From CAWCAW01 sp963793645 (GTDB lineage: Bacteria; Actinomycetota; Acidimicrobiia; Acidimicrobiales; UBA8190), in contig CAWCAW010000006.1 of assembly GCA_963793645.1 (NCBI GenBank), positions 744,001 to 808,000 of the forward strand: a DNA stretch of 64,000 bases, in the 5' to 3' direction. Both the position numbers and the translations under genes were made by a program. Shown here in pieces: positions 34,171 to 43,568 of the stretch (the stretch's first letter is position 1; each line of letters opens with the position of its first letter). The notes beneath the pieces were generated by a model. That model saw only the letters and a program-made list of their open reading frames with translations, did not search any database and was not told where the DNA came from.

Positions 34171-35301
34171 ATGACCGACGTCGTTGTGGTGGGCGGCGGC
34201 CTGGTGGGATCGTCGCTGGCCTACGAGCTGGCGTGCGCCGGTGCCCGCGTCACCCTGTTTGACGCATCACACCCCGGCCGAGCGTCCGATGCCGGAGCAG
34301 GGATCATCTCTCCCGAGACGTTCGCGGAACCAGACGAACCGTGGTCGGCCTTCGGCGTCAGAGCTGCCCGGCACCTCCGCGAGCTCATCGCCCGCCTGGC
34401 TGCCGATGGCGCTTATTTCAGACCGGAGACATTTGCACAATGCGGCTCGCTGGTCGTAGCCCTCGCCGACCACGAGGACCGGTGGTTCTCCGAAGTACGC
34501 GCCCGCGTCACGGCGCGAGCACCGGAGATCGTCGAGGTGAGCGACGACGAGGCGCGCGCCATGTTCCCTCCTCTTCGCCATGTGAGTCGGGCCCTGTTCT
34601 GTCCTTCGGCCGCACGCCTCGACGGCCGCGGCCTCACTGCCGCGGTGCGTGAAGCCGCCCAGCGACGAGGGGTCACCGTGTTGGCGGTCGAAGCAGACGG
34701 CGTCGATCGCCAAGATGCGCGCGTGACGGCAGTACGAGGCGGCCATCATGTCGTGCCTTGCGACGCCGTAGTCCTGGCCGGCGGAGCCTGGTCGCACCAG
34801 GTGGCGCCGTGGCTTGGAATAGACCTGCCCGTGTCACCCACCAAAGGACAGATCGTGCATGTCACGGTGCCCGATCAAAGCACGGCAGGGTCCACCGACC
34901 ACTGGCCCATCGTGCAGCCGGTATTCAATTTTTATCTGGTGCCGTGGCCCGGTGGTCGAGTGGCGTGCGGCGGCACGTTCGAAGCCGATGCCGGATTCGA
35001 CGCCCGTCCCACCGCGGCGGGACTGCGTGACCTCTTACGAGAGTGCGTGTCCATTGCACCCGGATTGGCCGATGCCACCCTTGGTGAGGTCCGGGTGGGC
35101 CTGCGCCCAACGAGCGCGGATGACCGGCCACTGCTGGGACCTTTACCGGCAACGGCCAACGTGCACGTCTGCACCGGCCACGGTGCCAACGGACTGCTCC
35201 TCGGCCCGTACTCGGCTGCCGTCGTCACCGCCGGCATCCTGGGCTCCGACCACGTCGATCGAGATCTCTATCCCGTGGCTCGATTCTTTTCAGCTCCCTG
35301 A
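34171..35301 (+). CDS. FAD-dependent oxidoreductase (DAO family, glycine-oxidase-like)
   Basis: A 376-residue flavoprotein of the DAO family that oxidises amino acids or related amines. Seen: VVVVGGGLVGSSLAYELACAGA with the dinucleotide fold at the N-terminus, VTLFDASHPGRASDAGAGIIS, GLTAAVREAAQRRGV and the C-terminal LRPTSADDRPLLGP plus CTGHGANGLLLGP. This is close to ThiO or DadA-like enzymes; no thiamin genes are near, so ThiO is not claimed. It starts five bases after the polytopic gene, in the same operon. Cytoplasmic. Confidence 0.85.
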   Translation: MTDVVVVGGGLVGSSLAYELACAGARVTLFDASHPGRASDAGAGIISPETFAEPDEPWSAFGVRAARHLRELIARLAADGAYFRPETFAQCGSLVVALADHEDRWFSEVRARVTARAPEIVEVSDDEARAMFPPLRHVSRALFCPSAARLDGRGLTAAVREAAQRRGVTVLAVEADGVDRQDARVTAVRGGHHVVPCDAVVLAGGAWSHQVAPWLGIDLPVSPTKGQIVHVTVPDQSTAGSTDHWPIVQPVFNFYLVPWPGGRVACGGTFEADAGFDARPTAAGLRDLLRECVSIAPGLADATLGEVRVGLRPTSADDRPLLGPLPATANVHVCTGHGANGLLLGPYSAAVVTAGILGSDHVDRDLYPVARFFSAP

Positions 35302-35335
35302 CGCCTTTTCGACCAATCTCGAATCAGGGCAGGAC

Positions 35336-36370
35336 CTACCCGCAACTGTCGGCATAGGCGGTCGAGCCAGGTTGATACGCCTGGCCCGAATTGGCCGACA
35401 CCATCAGACACGACTCGTCCACAGCCACGAAGTCACGGGCCGGGATCTGTTTGAGCTGATCGACCTCGGTGTCGGTCCACCGGGTGTCGGCGGTCCCCTG
35501 GAAGAACCAGTTCGACCCGTTGTCGGCCAGGATCAGCCCATAGGTCTTCATAGTGGTGATGACGGTCTGGCACATGGTCGAGCACACCGACGTAGGCAGG
35601 CTGAAACTCGATGACAGCCGGAAACGTGCTCCCATCGGTGGGCAATCGGCGTCAGCCTGTCCGGCTTCGTGACGAGCCGGCCAGACATAGGACTGTTGCG
35701 TGCACTGGGCGGTGAAACGAAGGGCGTGGTCCAGGGCCCCCGAGGTCACCTCGTCGTAGTTGACGAGTCCGGGGAGGATGGGCAGCCCGGCGGCATCGGC
35801 CGAAGTCCACGAGGCCGGGCGCAACGCGTCGGAGTCGAGACTCCAAATCGCGCCGGATCCCGCTTTGGACCTGTTGTGCGCGTGGTAGTGGGTGTCCCAG
35901 AGCTCGTAGAGCGTGCAGGTGGAGGGATTGACCAAGATGGCGTGGCGATCAGAACCTCCCTCGATGGGCGTCGACTTCGACAGCGGGTACGGGCCCGGGT
36001 CGCTTTCGTCCGCATAGAGGAACCGCACCGAGACGAGAGGTTGGGCAGGAGACGCGATCTGCCAGGGGATCCCGTACGGCTTCTTCGGATTCCCCGACGG
36101 CCCGTAGTCAGGGTGGAGATACGTCGTCGACGCGTCCATCGACGCCATCCACGTGGCACTGTCGGGATTCACCGGAAGCCCCGTGACAGGCGTGTTCCAC
36201 ACGTTGTCAGGGGGAAAGGCCGGACACGAGGTGCCCGACAATGTCGTCCCGCCTTGCGCGGCGGCGGGCCGCGACGCCAGGCCGAGCGCGCCAGCCGTAA
36301 ACACGGCTGTCACGGTGACGCCCAAGACCGCACCCGTGAGCCGAAGACGCTTCGACAGCGGCCTCTTCAT
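35336..36370 (-). CDS. Secreted protein of unknown function
   Basis: A 344-residue protein with a clear signal peptide (Arg/Lys n-region, hydrophobic core VLGVTVTAVFTAGALGLA, cleavage near AAA-Q). The mature part has FPPDNVWNTPV, LPVNPDSATWM, YGIPWQIAS and LYELWDTHYH, a pattern I recognise only as a recurrent actinobacterial secreted family of unknown role, and six Cys likely to pair. No membrane anchor or catalytic motif is clear. It is convergent with the FAD oxidase gene. Confidence 0.75.
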   Translation of the reverse strand: MKRPLSKRLRLTGAVLGVTVTAVFTAGALGLASRPAAAQGGTTLSGTSCPAFPPDNVWNTPVTGLPVNPDSATWMASMDASTTYLHPDYGPSGNPKKPYGIPWQIASPAQPLVSVRFLYADESDPGPYPLSKSTPIEGGSDRHAILVNPSTCTLYELWDTHYHAHNRSKAGSGAIWSLDSDALRPASWTSADAAGLPILPGLVNYDEVTSGALDHALRFTAQCTQQSYVWPARHEAGQADADCPPMGARFRLSSSFSLPTSVCSTMCQTVITTMKTYGLILADNGSNWFFQGTADTRWTDTEVDQLKQIPARDFVAVDESCLMVSANSGQAYQPGSTAYADSCG

Positions 36371-36393
36371 GGCCGACCCCCTGAATATTCCAG

Positions 36394-37624
36394 CTAGCGA
36401 AAGTCGAAAGCGACCTTGATGGCGCCACTGTCTTGTTGGGTCGCCAACACGCTGAAAGCCTCGCGCCAGTCCTCGAGGCGGAACGTATGGGTGAGCATGC
36501 CCGTCAGGTCAACACGACCGGCGGCCACGAGAGACAGATAGTGGGCGATGCCGTGCATGCGCACCCCCTCGACTTCCTCGATGCCAAAGGCGTTGGAGCC
36601 CACCCACGAGATCTCCTTGAAGTAGAGCGGAGACCACTCCCACCGGCCGGGCGAGTGCACCCCGCTCTTGACCAGCGTGCCGCGTGTCTTGAGGAGCCGG
36701 ACGCCCACTTCGAAGGTCTCGGGCTTGCCAATGGTGTCGTAGACCACGTCGATGGTGCCGGGGTGTGCCATTGGCAACCCCTGCTCCAAAGGGTGCAGCC
36801 GAGCACCCGACCACGCCGCCGCCGCTTCGATCAGCGCCAGACGCGGTTCGGGGTCAACCACCACCGCGCCCAGGGCGCGGGCCATGGCCGCCTGCGCCTC
36901 GAAGCGTGCCACCGCCATGATCTCCACGTCGGGGTACAGCGCGCGCAGACGCCGCGATGGCAGATATGCCGAGGGCTCCGGACCCGTAGACAAGCACCTT
37001 GCCGCCGGGCGGCGGTGGGTGACGGGTCACCGAGTGCAGGGACACGGCAAACGGGTCGGCGAACACGGCCAGCTCGTCGGGTACCGAGTCGGGCACCGGG
37101 ATCAGCATGGAGTCGTGCGCGGGCAGGTACGGCGCAAAGCCACCCGGAGCATCCTTGGACGTGCCGGTGTGGATGCCCGCCGCCAGCTCCCCGTCGGTGA
37201 AGTGCCAACACAGGCTGTAGTCCCCGGCCTGACACGACCCGCACGGCGGATCGATGCCACGCGGACCGCACGACAACCACGGGTTGAGCACCACCCGCTG
37301 ACCGATCTCGACCCCTTTGGCGTCGGGGCCGAGCTCGGCCACCTCGGCCACCACCTCGTGGCCCAACACGGTCGGGAACGTGAACAGATTGGCCATGGGA
37401 CTGTCGAAGTTGTCGTCACCGAAGTCCATGAAGACTTGCTTGGCATCGGACCCGCAGATCCCCGTCAGGCGCGTCTTGAGCATGACCCACGCGGCGCGAC
37501 CTGGATGTGGCTCGTCCATATCCACGATGCGCATGGGCGTGCGCTGCAACCCCACCAGCAGCCGGTTCGACTCGTCAGGCGCCGACCACGGGTCAGGCCG
37601 CACCCCGTACAACAGTCCCTTCAC
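36394..37624 (-). pseudogene. Zinc-type alcohol dehydrogenase, frameshifted
   Basis: A medium-chain Zn-dependent dehydrogenase split into two frames. Upstream part: LTGICGSDAKQVF and GHEVVAEVAELG (Cys and His-Glu of the catalytic zinc site), CGSCQAGDYSLC (structural zinc site) and GGKVLVYGSGALGISAIAA. Downstream part: ALYPDVEIMAVARF (cofactor-specific strand) through GVRLLKTRGTLVK. The join is at about 36949: deleting one T there gives ISAIAALRALYPDVEI with no gap. The repaired protein is about 410 residues, slightly longer than usual. The substrate is open. It may be an indel in the assembly rather than a dead gene. Confidence 0.8.
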
Positions 37625-37744
37625 TTTCCCCCCTTGTGACGAACTGCACCGACGCTATCTCGGCGCGGGAGTCGGCACTGGCGCCACGTCCGCCGCAATG
37701 GCACGGTGAGAGGACGCCGTAGCGAACACCCAGGAGGAACGACC

Positions 37745-38527
37745 ATGGACATTCCCGGTTCGACGGTGCTCGTCACCGGGGCATCCTCCGGCATCGGAGC
37801 CTCCCTGGCCCGCCAACTGGCCGCCCAAGGTGCCACCGTGGGTCTGGTCGCCCGCCGACAGGACCGCCTGGCCGAAGTGCTGGCCGATTGCCAGAAGCTC
37901 TCGCCCGACTCACGTATGTGGGTGGCCGACCTCGCCGATCTCGAACGAGCCGAACAGGTGGCCCTCGAGGCCTGGGATGTCTTCGGCCACGTCGATTGCC
38001 TCGTCAACAATGCCGGCGTCCCGTTGCGCCGCCACACCACCGCGCTCAGCGGGTCCGACATCGAGTGGGTCATGCGCGTCAACTTCCTGGCGCCGGCTCG
38101 CATGACCCTGGCTCTTCTGCCTCGCATGATCGAGGACGGCGGCATGATCGTGAACGTGTCGAGCGTGGCGGGCCGCCTGGGCAATGCCAACGAAGCCGCC
38201 TATTCGGCCAGCAAATTCGCGCTGTGTGGATGGAGCGAGGCCATCGCCGTCGACCTGTGGGACAGCGGGATCACGGTGCGACTGGTGAACCCCGGGCCCA
38301 TCGACACCGAGATTTGGGATCTCCCGGGCAACGACGCACCCCTTTACGAGGGCGAGAAGATCTCCGCCGACGACATGGCCCAAGGGATCATTGGTGCCAT
38401 GCAAAGCGACCGCTTCGAGCATTACGTACCGGACATGTTGGCCATCGTCGAGTCGAAGACCTCGAATCCCGATCCGTTCATCAAGGGCATGGCCTCCATG
38501 CTGCGCTCCAAGAAGACGCCCCAGTAG
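37745..38527 (+). CDS. Short-chain dehydrogenase/reductase
   Basis: A 260-residue NAD(P)-binding SDR. Seen: VLVTGASSGIGASLARQLA (cofactor loop), CLVNNAGVP, and YSASKFALCGWSEA with the catalytic Tyr-x-x-x-Lys; the Ser lies in MIVNVSSVAG. ATG follows AGGAGG by seven bases. It is divergent from the frameshifted alcohol dehydrogenase gene and convergent with the PIG-L gene, so it is probably its own transcription unit. Reduces or oxidises an unknown alcohol or ketone. Cytoplasmic. Confidence 0.88.
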   Translation: MDIPGSTVLVTGASSGIGASLARQLAAQGATVGLVARRQDRLAEVLADCQKLSPDSRMWVADLADLERAEQVALEAWDVFGHVDCLVNNAGVPLRRHTTALSGSDIEWVMRVNFLAPARMTLALLPRMIEDGGMIVNVSSVAGRLGNANEAAYSASKFALCGWSEAIAVDLWDSGITVRLVNPGPIDTEIWDLPGNDAPLYEGEKISADDMAQGIIGAMQSDRFEHYVPDMLAIVESKTSNPDPFIKGMASMLRSKKTPQ

Positions 38528-38556
38528 GAGCGCGCCAGGGTTACGGGAGAGCGCCG

Positions 38557-39354
38557 CTACAGGTCGGTCAAGACCTCCCACCCTTGCGGTGGAGGGGCCA
38601 GGCGCCAGAATTGTTCGGGCACGTTGGCGGCCAACCGTTCGTCGAGCGAGTGGTCCCGCTGCAGCGGTGCGACTTGGCTCTTGTAGGCGAAGATGGCGCT
38701 GTGCTTGGCCTGCGTGTCGAGCTGGACAGGCACCACCGCCGGCGTGGGCCACAGGCCTGATCGGAAGAGCTTGGCCACCCGGTGGGCCAGGATGCCGGGG
38801 ATGTGCTTGTAGCCGGCGTCCTCGTAGCAGAACCATGCCGGGGCACCCGGCGAGTCGAGCATGCCGGCGCGCACCAACAGCCCGGCGTCGTGGGTGACGC
38901 CGTGGTCGGGGTTGGCGAGTCCCATGGGCAAGAAGACCGCACTGGGAGCGACGTCGGAGATGGCAGCGGCCAGATCGGGGGCGACCTGCTCGGGCCGGGG
39001 ACGATCGGAGCTGGCGAGATACTGGTGGTCGGAGAACTCGAGCCAGCGCGGCAGCGCCCTAAGGATCTCCAGAGCGGATCGATCTTCCTGGCGTCGCCGC
39101 GCCACGATGTCGTCACCGGCGACGAAGCCACCCAAGGCGTCCCAATCGGTCGGCTCGGCGGGGTAGGCGGGCGGGCGGCCGGCGAACACGGTGATCACGG
39201 TCGATCCTGGGTACGTGGTCAAGAGCTGCCCAGCGCCCAGCGCGGCGTCGTCGAGATGCGGGGATATCACCACGATCCGAGCCAGCTCGGCGGGCTCGAC
39301 CTCACCCCAGGTGGCCTCGGCTCGCACCGGGCCAAGGTAGCAATCCCCGGGCAC
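38557..39354 (-). CDS. PIG-L family deacetylase (LmbE-like)
   Basis: A 265-residue zinc-dependent N-deacetylase of the PIG-L fold, which removes acetyl from GlcNAc-containing small molecules such as mycothiol precursors or natural-product glycans. Seen: VVISPHLDDAALGAGQLL with the His-x-Asp-Asp metal ligands, VFAGRPP, and DHGVTHDAG with a later His. The start is GTG at 39354 because GGGAG is seven bases upstream; the longer frame overlaps the divergent GGDEF gene. It is convergent with the SDR gene. Not the MshB type with certainty. Confidence 0.82.
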   Translation of the reverse strand: MPGDCYLGPVRAEATWGEVEPAELARIVVISPHLDDAALGAGQLLTTYPGSTVITVFAGRPPAYPAEPTDWDALGGFVAGDDIVARRRQEDRSALEILRALPRWLEFSDHQYLASSDRPRPEQVAPDLAAAISDVAPSAVFLPMGLANPDHGVTHDAGLLVRAGMLDSPGAPAWFCYEDAGYKHIPGILAHRVAKLFRSGLWPTPAVVPVQLDTQAKHSAIFAYKSQVAPLQRDHSLDERLAANVPEQFWRLAPPPQGWEVLTDL

Positions 39355-39417
39355 TCGGGCACTCCCGCAAGTGGTGGTGCTCAAGAAGTAGGGGGCTCGC
39401 ACCGATAAGAGGGATGT

Positions 39418-40767
39418 ATGGCCGAGCCATCCATGAGCGCTTCGGGTATCAGCAGCGCTCCCACCCTTGTCGAGCGCGAAGCACGCATCGTGGGGATCAA
39501 GGGCTTCAAGACCCCGACCCTCGAAGCGGTCGACCGGCGCCGCTCGCAGCTCTGGACAATGGCCTTCGCCGGCCTCGTGTGCTTGTCGGCAGCCGTCGCC
39601 CTCCTCACCTCGAACAGCACCCATCACCGCCTCGGGTTCGCCAACGAGTTGGGCTTTCGGATCGGGACCATCGCCCTCGTCGTCGGCCTCGCCATCTACG
39701 TCGTGGAAAAAGAACGCCACCTGCGCGCCCTGGCCAAGTTGCTGGTCGACGAGCGGGTACTCGGCGCCGCCTTGTCCAACCGCCTCAAGGAGCTGGCCGT
39801 GCTCTATGAGGCCGGCAAGGCCATGAACTCGGTGCTGGTGGTCGACGAGGTGCTGCAGCTGATCCTGGCCAGTGCCTTTGAGCTCCTGCAGGCATCAAGC
39901 GGGTCCATCATGCTCATCAACGACGCCGGGGTCCTCAACGTCGTGTGTCAAGCCGGCCAAGTCGAGGTGACGCTGGGCTTGAGCAACCGCATAGCCGAAC
40001 GAGTCGTCGCAGACTGCGAACCGCTGCTGGTGCAGGAGGCCGTTTCGGAAAAGGGACGGATCGACACCGAGAGTGCGGTGTGTGTCCCGCTCCTCCATCG
40101 TGGTCAGGTGCTGGGCGTCCTCATCCTCAGTGGAGGCGCCGGCCACACCTACAGCGAACACGACCTCCGTGCCGTCTCCCTCTTTGCCGAGCACGCCGCC
40201 ATATCGGTGGCCAATGCGCGGCTCTACGAAGCCGAGAAGGCCCTCAGTGCGCAACTGTCCCACCAAGTGGTGCACGACCCCCTGACCGGTGCCGCCAACC
40301 GCGTGCTGATCAGCGACCGCCTGACCCACACGCTGGCCCGGGTCAAGCGCGCCGAATGTTCGCTGGCTGTGCTGTTCATCGACATCGACGACTTCAAGCT
40401 CATCAACGACGAACTCGGCCACGGGGCCGGGGACATGGTGCTCTCTGCCATCGCCCGACGACTGGCCGAGTGCATGCGCGCCTCGGACACCGTCGGACGC
40501 ATCGGCGGCGACGAGTTCGTGGTCGTGTGTGAGGACGTCGTGCTCGCCGACGGAGGCGGGGCCGAAATGGCAGCCCGGATCCTCGAGGAACTGCGCCGGC
40601 CGGTCACCACGCCCTTCGGAGAACGATCGCTGTCGGCCAGCATCGGCATCGCCGTGTGCGACGCCGACAACGTGGTGTCTGCCGAGGACCTCTTGCGGGC
40701 CGCCGACGCGGCCATGTACCGCGCCAAGATGGACGGCAAGGCCCGGGCGGTCAGCACGCTCAGCTGA
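39418..40767 (+). CDS. GAF-GGDEF diguanylate cyclase
   Basis: A 449-residue membrane-attached cyclase making cyclic-di-GMP. Two N-terminal helices (about residues 43-65 and 80-97), a GAF-type sensor (about 135-275, with KAMNSVLVVDEVLQLIL and VCVPLLHRGQVLGVLILSG) and a C-terminal GGDEF domain. Seen: LAVLFIDIDDFKLINDELGH, RASD-TVGRI-GGDEF (the I-site RxxD five residues before an intact GGDEF) and SASIGIAVCD. There is no EAL domain. The I-site predicts product feedback. It stands alone after a divergent PIG-L gene. Its output may act on surface or pilus genes elsewhere, which is inference. Confidence 0.93.
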   Translation: MAEPSMSASGISSAPTLVEREARIVGIKGFKTPTLEAVDRRRSQLWTMAFAGLVCLSAAVALLTSNSTHHRLGFANELGFRIGTIALVVGLAIYVVEKERHLRALAKLLVDERVLGAALSNRLKELAVLYEAGKAMNSVLVVDEVLQLILASAFELLQASSGSIMLINDAGVLNVVCQAGQVEVTLGLSNRIAERVVADCEPLLVQEAVSEKGRIDTESAVCVPLLHRGQVLGVLILSGGAGHTYSEHDLRAVSLFAEHAAISVANARLYEAEKALSAQLSHQVVHDPLTGAANRVLISDRLTHTLARVKRAECSLAVLFIDIDDFKLINDELGHGAGDMVLSAIARRLAECMRASDTVGRIGGDEFVVVCEDVVLADGGGAEMAARILEELRRPVTTPFGERSLSASIGIAVCDADNVVSAEDLLRAADAAMYRAKMDGKARAVSTLS

Positions 40768-40789
40768 CCCTGAGCGCACACCGAACACC

Positions 40790-40817
40790 GCGCCCCGCGC
40801 CCCGCGCCCCGCGCCCC
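40790..40817. repeat. Four tandem copies of GCGCCCC
   Basis: A perfect 7-bp tandem repeat, four copies, between the convergent GGDEF and PHB-depolymerase-like genes. It ends seven bases before the latter's stop codon. Such tracts vary in copy number; no reading frame is affected here. Confidence 0.85.
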
Positions 40818-40823
40818 GGTCCG

Positions 40824-41879
40824 TCAGCGGCGCAGCTGGAACCGTTGGAAGAACTTCCAGATGACGGTGGTGGCGTTGATCTCAAAGGTCGTGGGACCGG
40901 TGACCGCGGCGATCTCCTGGCTGAATGCGCTCGACGGCCATGCATGTCCTCCGCCGATGATGATGTAGAACTCGACGGCGGTCCCCAGTGGACATCGGTA
41001 CACGCGATGAATCACGTGCACGCTCACGTGGGTGTTGGTGGCCTTCGCCCCACACCCGTCACGTTTGGCCCAGGCCGCCACGGTGGCCGGGTACCCCGAG
41101 CCGTTCAGGTCGGCGGGCGGTATGGGCACCGAAGGCGGCGGCCCGCTCAGATTGATGACGTTCTTCAAGACGGCGGAGCCGAAGCCGCCGTTGAAGTAGA
41201 GGATCGGATCGGCGGTGCCGTGGAACGCCAAGATGGGCACCGGGTGCGTGGTCGCGCAGGGTGTCTCGAGCAGGACGCCGGAAACGGGGGCGAAGGCGGC
41301 GATGCGATTGGACATGGTGCACGCCAGCAGCGACGTCATGAACGCACCTTCGGAAAGACCGGTTGAGTAGATCCTCGTCTCGTCGACGCACTCGGTGGCC
41401 TCGAGCCCGTTGAGCAGCGCGGTGACGTAGGCCAGATCCGCGTTGGAAGACCCTTCGTGGTTGTAGTTCCACCCAAGCGGCCGCCCGGTCCCTTCAGGGA
41501 AGACGGCGATGAACCCGTCTCGTTGGGCCAAGGGTCCGAATTGGGTGGTCAAGGCTTCCAAGCCGGCGCCCTCATCGAGACCGTGGAAATCGAGGACCAC
41601 GGGAAACGGCCCCTGGCGTCGGCGCGGCGGCGTCGACTCCAGGTACCAACGCGCCACCCCGTCGACGGTGAGGTTCTCTTTGGCGAGGGTCAGCTCCGCC
41701 GGCCTGCTCGCCGAGCAACCCGCCGATGGCGCCGGAGGCAGGCGGTCAGCGGCCGTGCTCACCACCGCCGCCGGTCCCGAGGCGTTGCCCGAGGTCCCCG
41801 CCGACGAGCACGCCGCCGCCAGCACACCGCAGACGAGTACCGCCGCCACGATGCGAGTGAGTGTGCCCGATCTCCCCAT
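40824..41879 (-). CDS. PHB-depolymerase/feruloyl-esterase-like lipoprotein (alpha/beta hydrolase)
   Basis: A 351-residue lipid-anchored esterase. Signal with lipobox VLAAACSS; then an alpha/beta-hydrolase of the LpqC / poly(3-hydroxybutyrate) depolymerase type. Seen: FPVVLDFHGLDEG (oxyanion region), IYSTGLSEGAFMTSLLAC with the nucleophile Ser in GLSEG, PILAFHGTADPIL with a catalytic Asp, and GGGHAWPSS with the catalytic His. It cleaves esters outside the membrane; polyester and feruloyl-ester substrates are both known in the family. Convergent with the GGDEF gene. Confidence 0.85.
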   Translation of the reverse strand: MGRSGTLTRIVAAVLVCGVLAAACSSAGTSGNASGPAAVVSTAADRLPPAPSAGCSASRPAELTLAKENLTVDGVARWYLESTPPRRRQGPFPVVLDFHGLDEGAGLEALTTQFGPLAQRDGFIAVFPEGTGRPLGWNYNHEGSSNADLAYVTALLNGLEATECVDETRIYSTGLSEGAFMTSLLACTMSNRIAAFAPVSGVLLETPCATTHPVPILAFHGTADPILYFNGGFGSAVLKNVINLSGPPPSVPIPPADLNGSGYPATVAAWAKRDGCGAKATNTHVSVHVIHRVYRCPLGTAVEFYIIIGGGHAWPSSAFSQEIAAVTGPTTFEINATTVIWKFFQRFQLRR

Positions 41880-41959
41880 GACGACCGACCCTACTTACAC
41901 CGGGGGGCCGCCACCTGGTTCCGATAGCGTTGGGCGGCGCGACAGGTAGGGGGGATCGC

Positions 41960-43527
41960 TTGCCCGAGCTCAGCCAGATCTTCGAACGCGACGTGAAGTG
42001 CTCGTGGCCGGCATGGCGGGGGCCTTCGGGCTCGCCTTGGCGGCGTGCGGCGGCGAGACGACCAAGGCGGCCCTGGCCGTACCGCCGGCCGGGTCGGATC
42101 TCGGCGCCATCGAACACGTGGTGTTCCTCATGAACGAGAACCGTTCGTTCGACCACTACTACGGCACGTATCCCGGGGTCCGAGGCTTCGACGACCCCAC
42201 CGCCATGGCGAACGTGTTCCGTCAGCAATGGAATGGCGCCGGCGACGGGTATCGGGCCACCGAGCTGCTGCCGTTTCACCTCGACACCGCCACCACCGAC
42301 GCCGAATGCACCTACGACTTGTCCCATGAATGGAACGCCCAGCACATGTGCTGGAACAAGGGCCAGATGGATCGCTTCGTGGCCACCCACACCATGGCGA
42401 AGTTCGAAGGTCCGCAGCAGGGTGTCCTTACCATGGGGTACTACACCCGCCAGGATCTCCCGTTCTGGTATTCCCTGGCCGACGCCTTCACGATCTGCGA
42501 CAACTACCACTGTTCGGTCATGGGCCCCACGCACCCCAACCGCCTCTACGCGTTGTCGGGGATGCTGGACCCGGCCGGTGAAGAGGGCGGGCCGATCATC
42601 GTCACCAACAGCGCGTCGAGTTTCATCGGCAGCACGACATGGCGAACCATGCCCGAAGCGCTGCAGGCCGCCGGCGTGTCGTGGAGGGTCTACAACCCGC
42701 CGGGGCTCGCCTACCAGGCGTCCGACCCGCTGTCATTGGGGGTGAGCGACAACATCCTTCTGTACTTCGAACGGCACACCTCCGACCCGACTTCGCCGCT
42801 GTACCAGAACGCCTTCAATGCGACCTTCCCGAAGGACTTCCGCCACGACGTGGCCACCGGCGAGCTGCCTTCGGTGTCGTGGATCTGTCCGCCCGTCGGC
42901 TACGACGAGCATCCGCCGTCTCCTCCCGCCGCTGGGCAGTGGTTCGTGAACCAGGTGATCAGCGCGCTGGTCTCGAATCCCAAGGTCTGGGCCAAGACGG
43001 TGCTGTTCATCATGTACGACGAGAACGACGGCTTCTTCGACCACGTACCGCCCCCCACTGCACCATTGGGCACACCCGGTGAGTACCTCACGGCGAAACA
43101 CATGCCCCAAGCGGCCTATGGCATCGACGGTCCCATCGGATTCGGCTTCCGGGTGCCGCTCATGGTCGTGTCCCCCTTTAGCCGAGGCGGATACGTCTGT
43201 TCGGACACCTTCGATCACACCTCCCAGCTGCGCTTCCTCGAGGAGCGCTTCGGGGTGAAAGCCCCCAACATTTCGGCGTGGAGGCGGGCCACCTCCGGCG
43301 ACCTCACCGGCACGTTGCAGGTACGCGACAAGCCCGACGTGTCGGTGCCCGCACTTCCGCCCACCCAGGCCCACGGCGCGCTGGTCCACGCCCAATGCAC
43401 CCTCAGCCAGCTCACCGAGTTGGACGTCACCAACCCGGCCCCCTACCCGCTGCCGACGCAGCAGATGGTCCCCGCCCAGGAGCCGGGCGCCGCTCGACGG
43501 GCCTCCCCGTCTTCTCTCTATGCTTGA
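41960..43527 (+). CDS. Phospholipase C-like phosphoesterase with Tat lipoprotein signal, 5' frameshift
   Basis: The main frame (from GTG 41998, 509 residues) begins inside a signal peptide and encodes a phosphoesterase of the phospholipase C / AcpA group: VVFLMNENRSFDHYYGTYPG, LFIMYDENDGFFDHVPPP and FGFRVPLMVVSPF. A TTG at 41960 with AGGTAGGGGGG upstream reads into a different frame. Adding one base near 41975 joins them as a fully normal signal, PDLRTRREVLVAG then LALAAC (twin Arg plus lipobox). So the product is probably a Tat-exported lipoprotein of about 522 residues. The deletion may be an error. A second member without a signal lies at 8389-9963. Confidence 0.82.
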
Positions 43528-43568
43528 CACGGACCGAGGCGGCGGTCCCGAGGTGGGTCGGGGGCACG

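Noticed and set aside
39355..39720. Upstream extension of the PIG-L gene on the minus strand
   Set aside because: It overlaps the divergent GGDEF gene and has no family match; a GTG with a good ribosome site is present at 39354.
40790..40817. GCGCCCC repeat as a terminator or protein site
   Set aside because: It is a simple tandem repeat without dyad symmetry or T tract.
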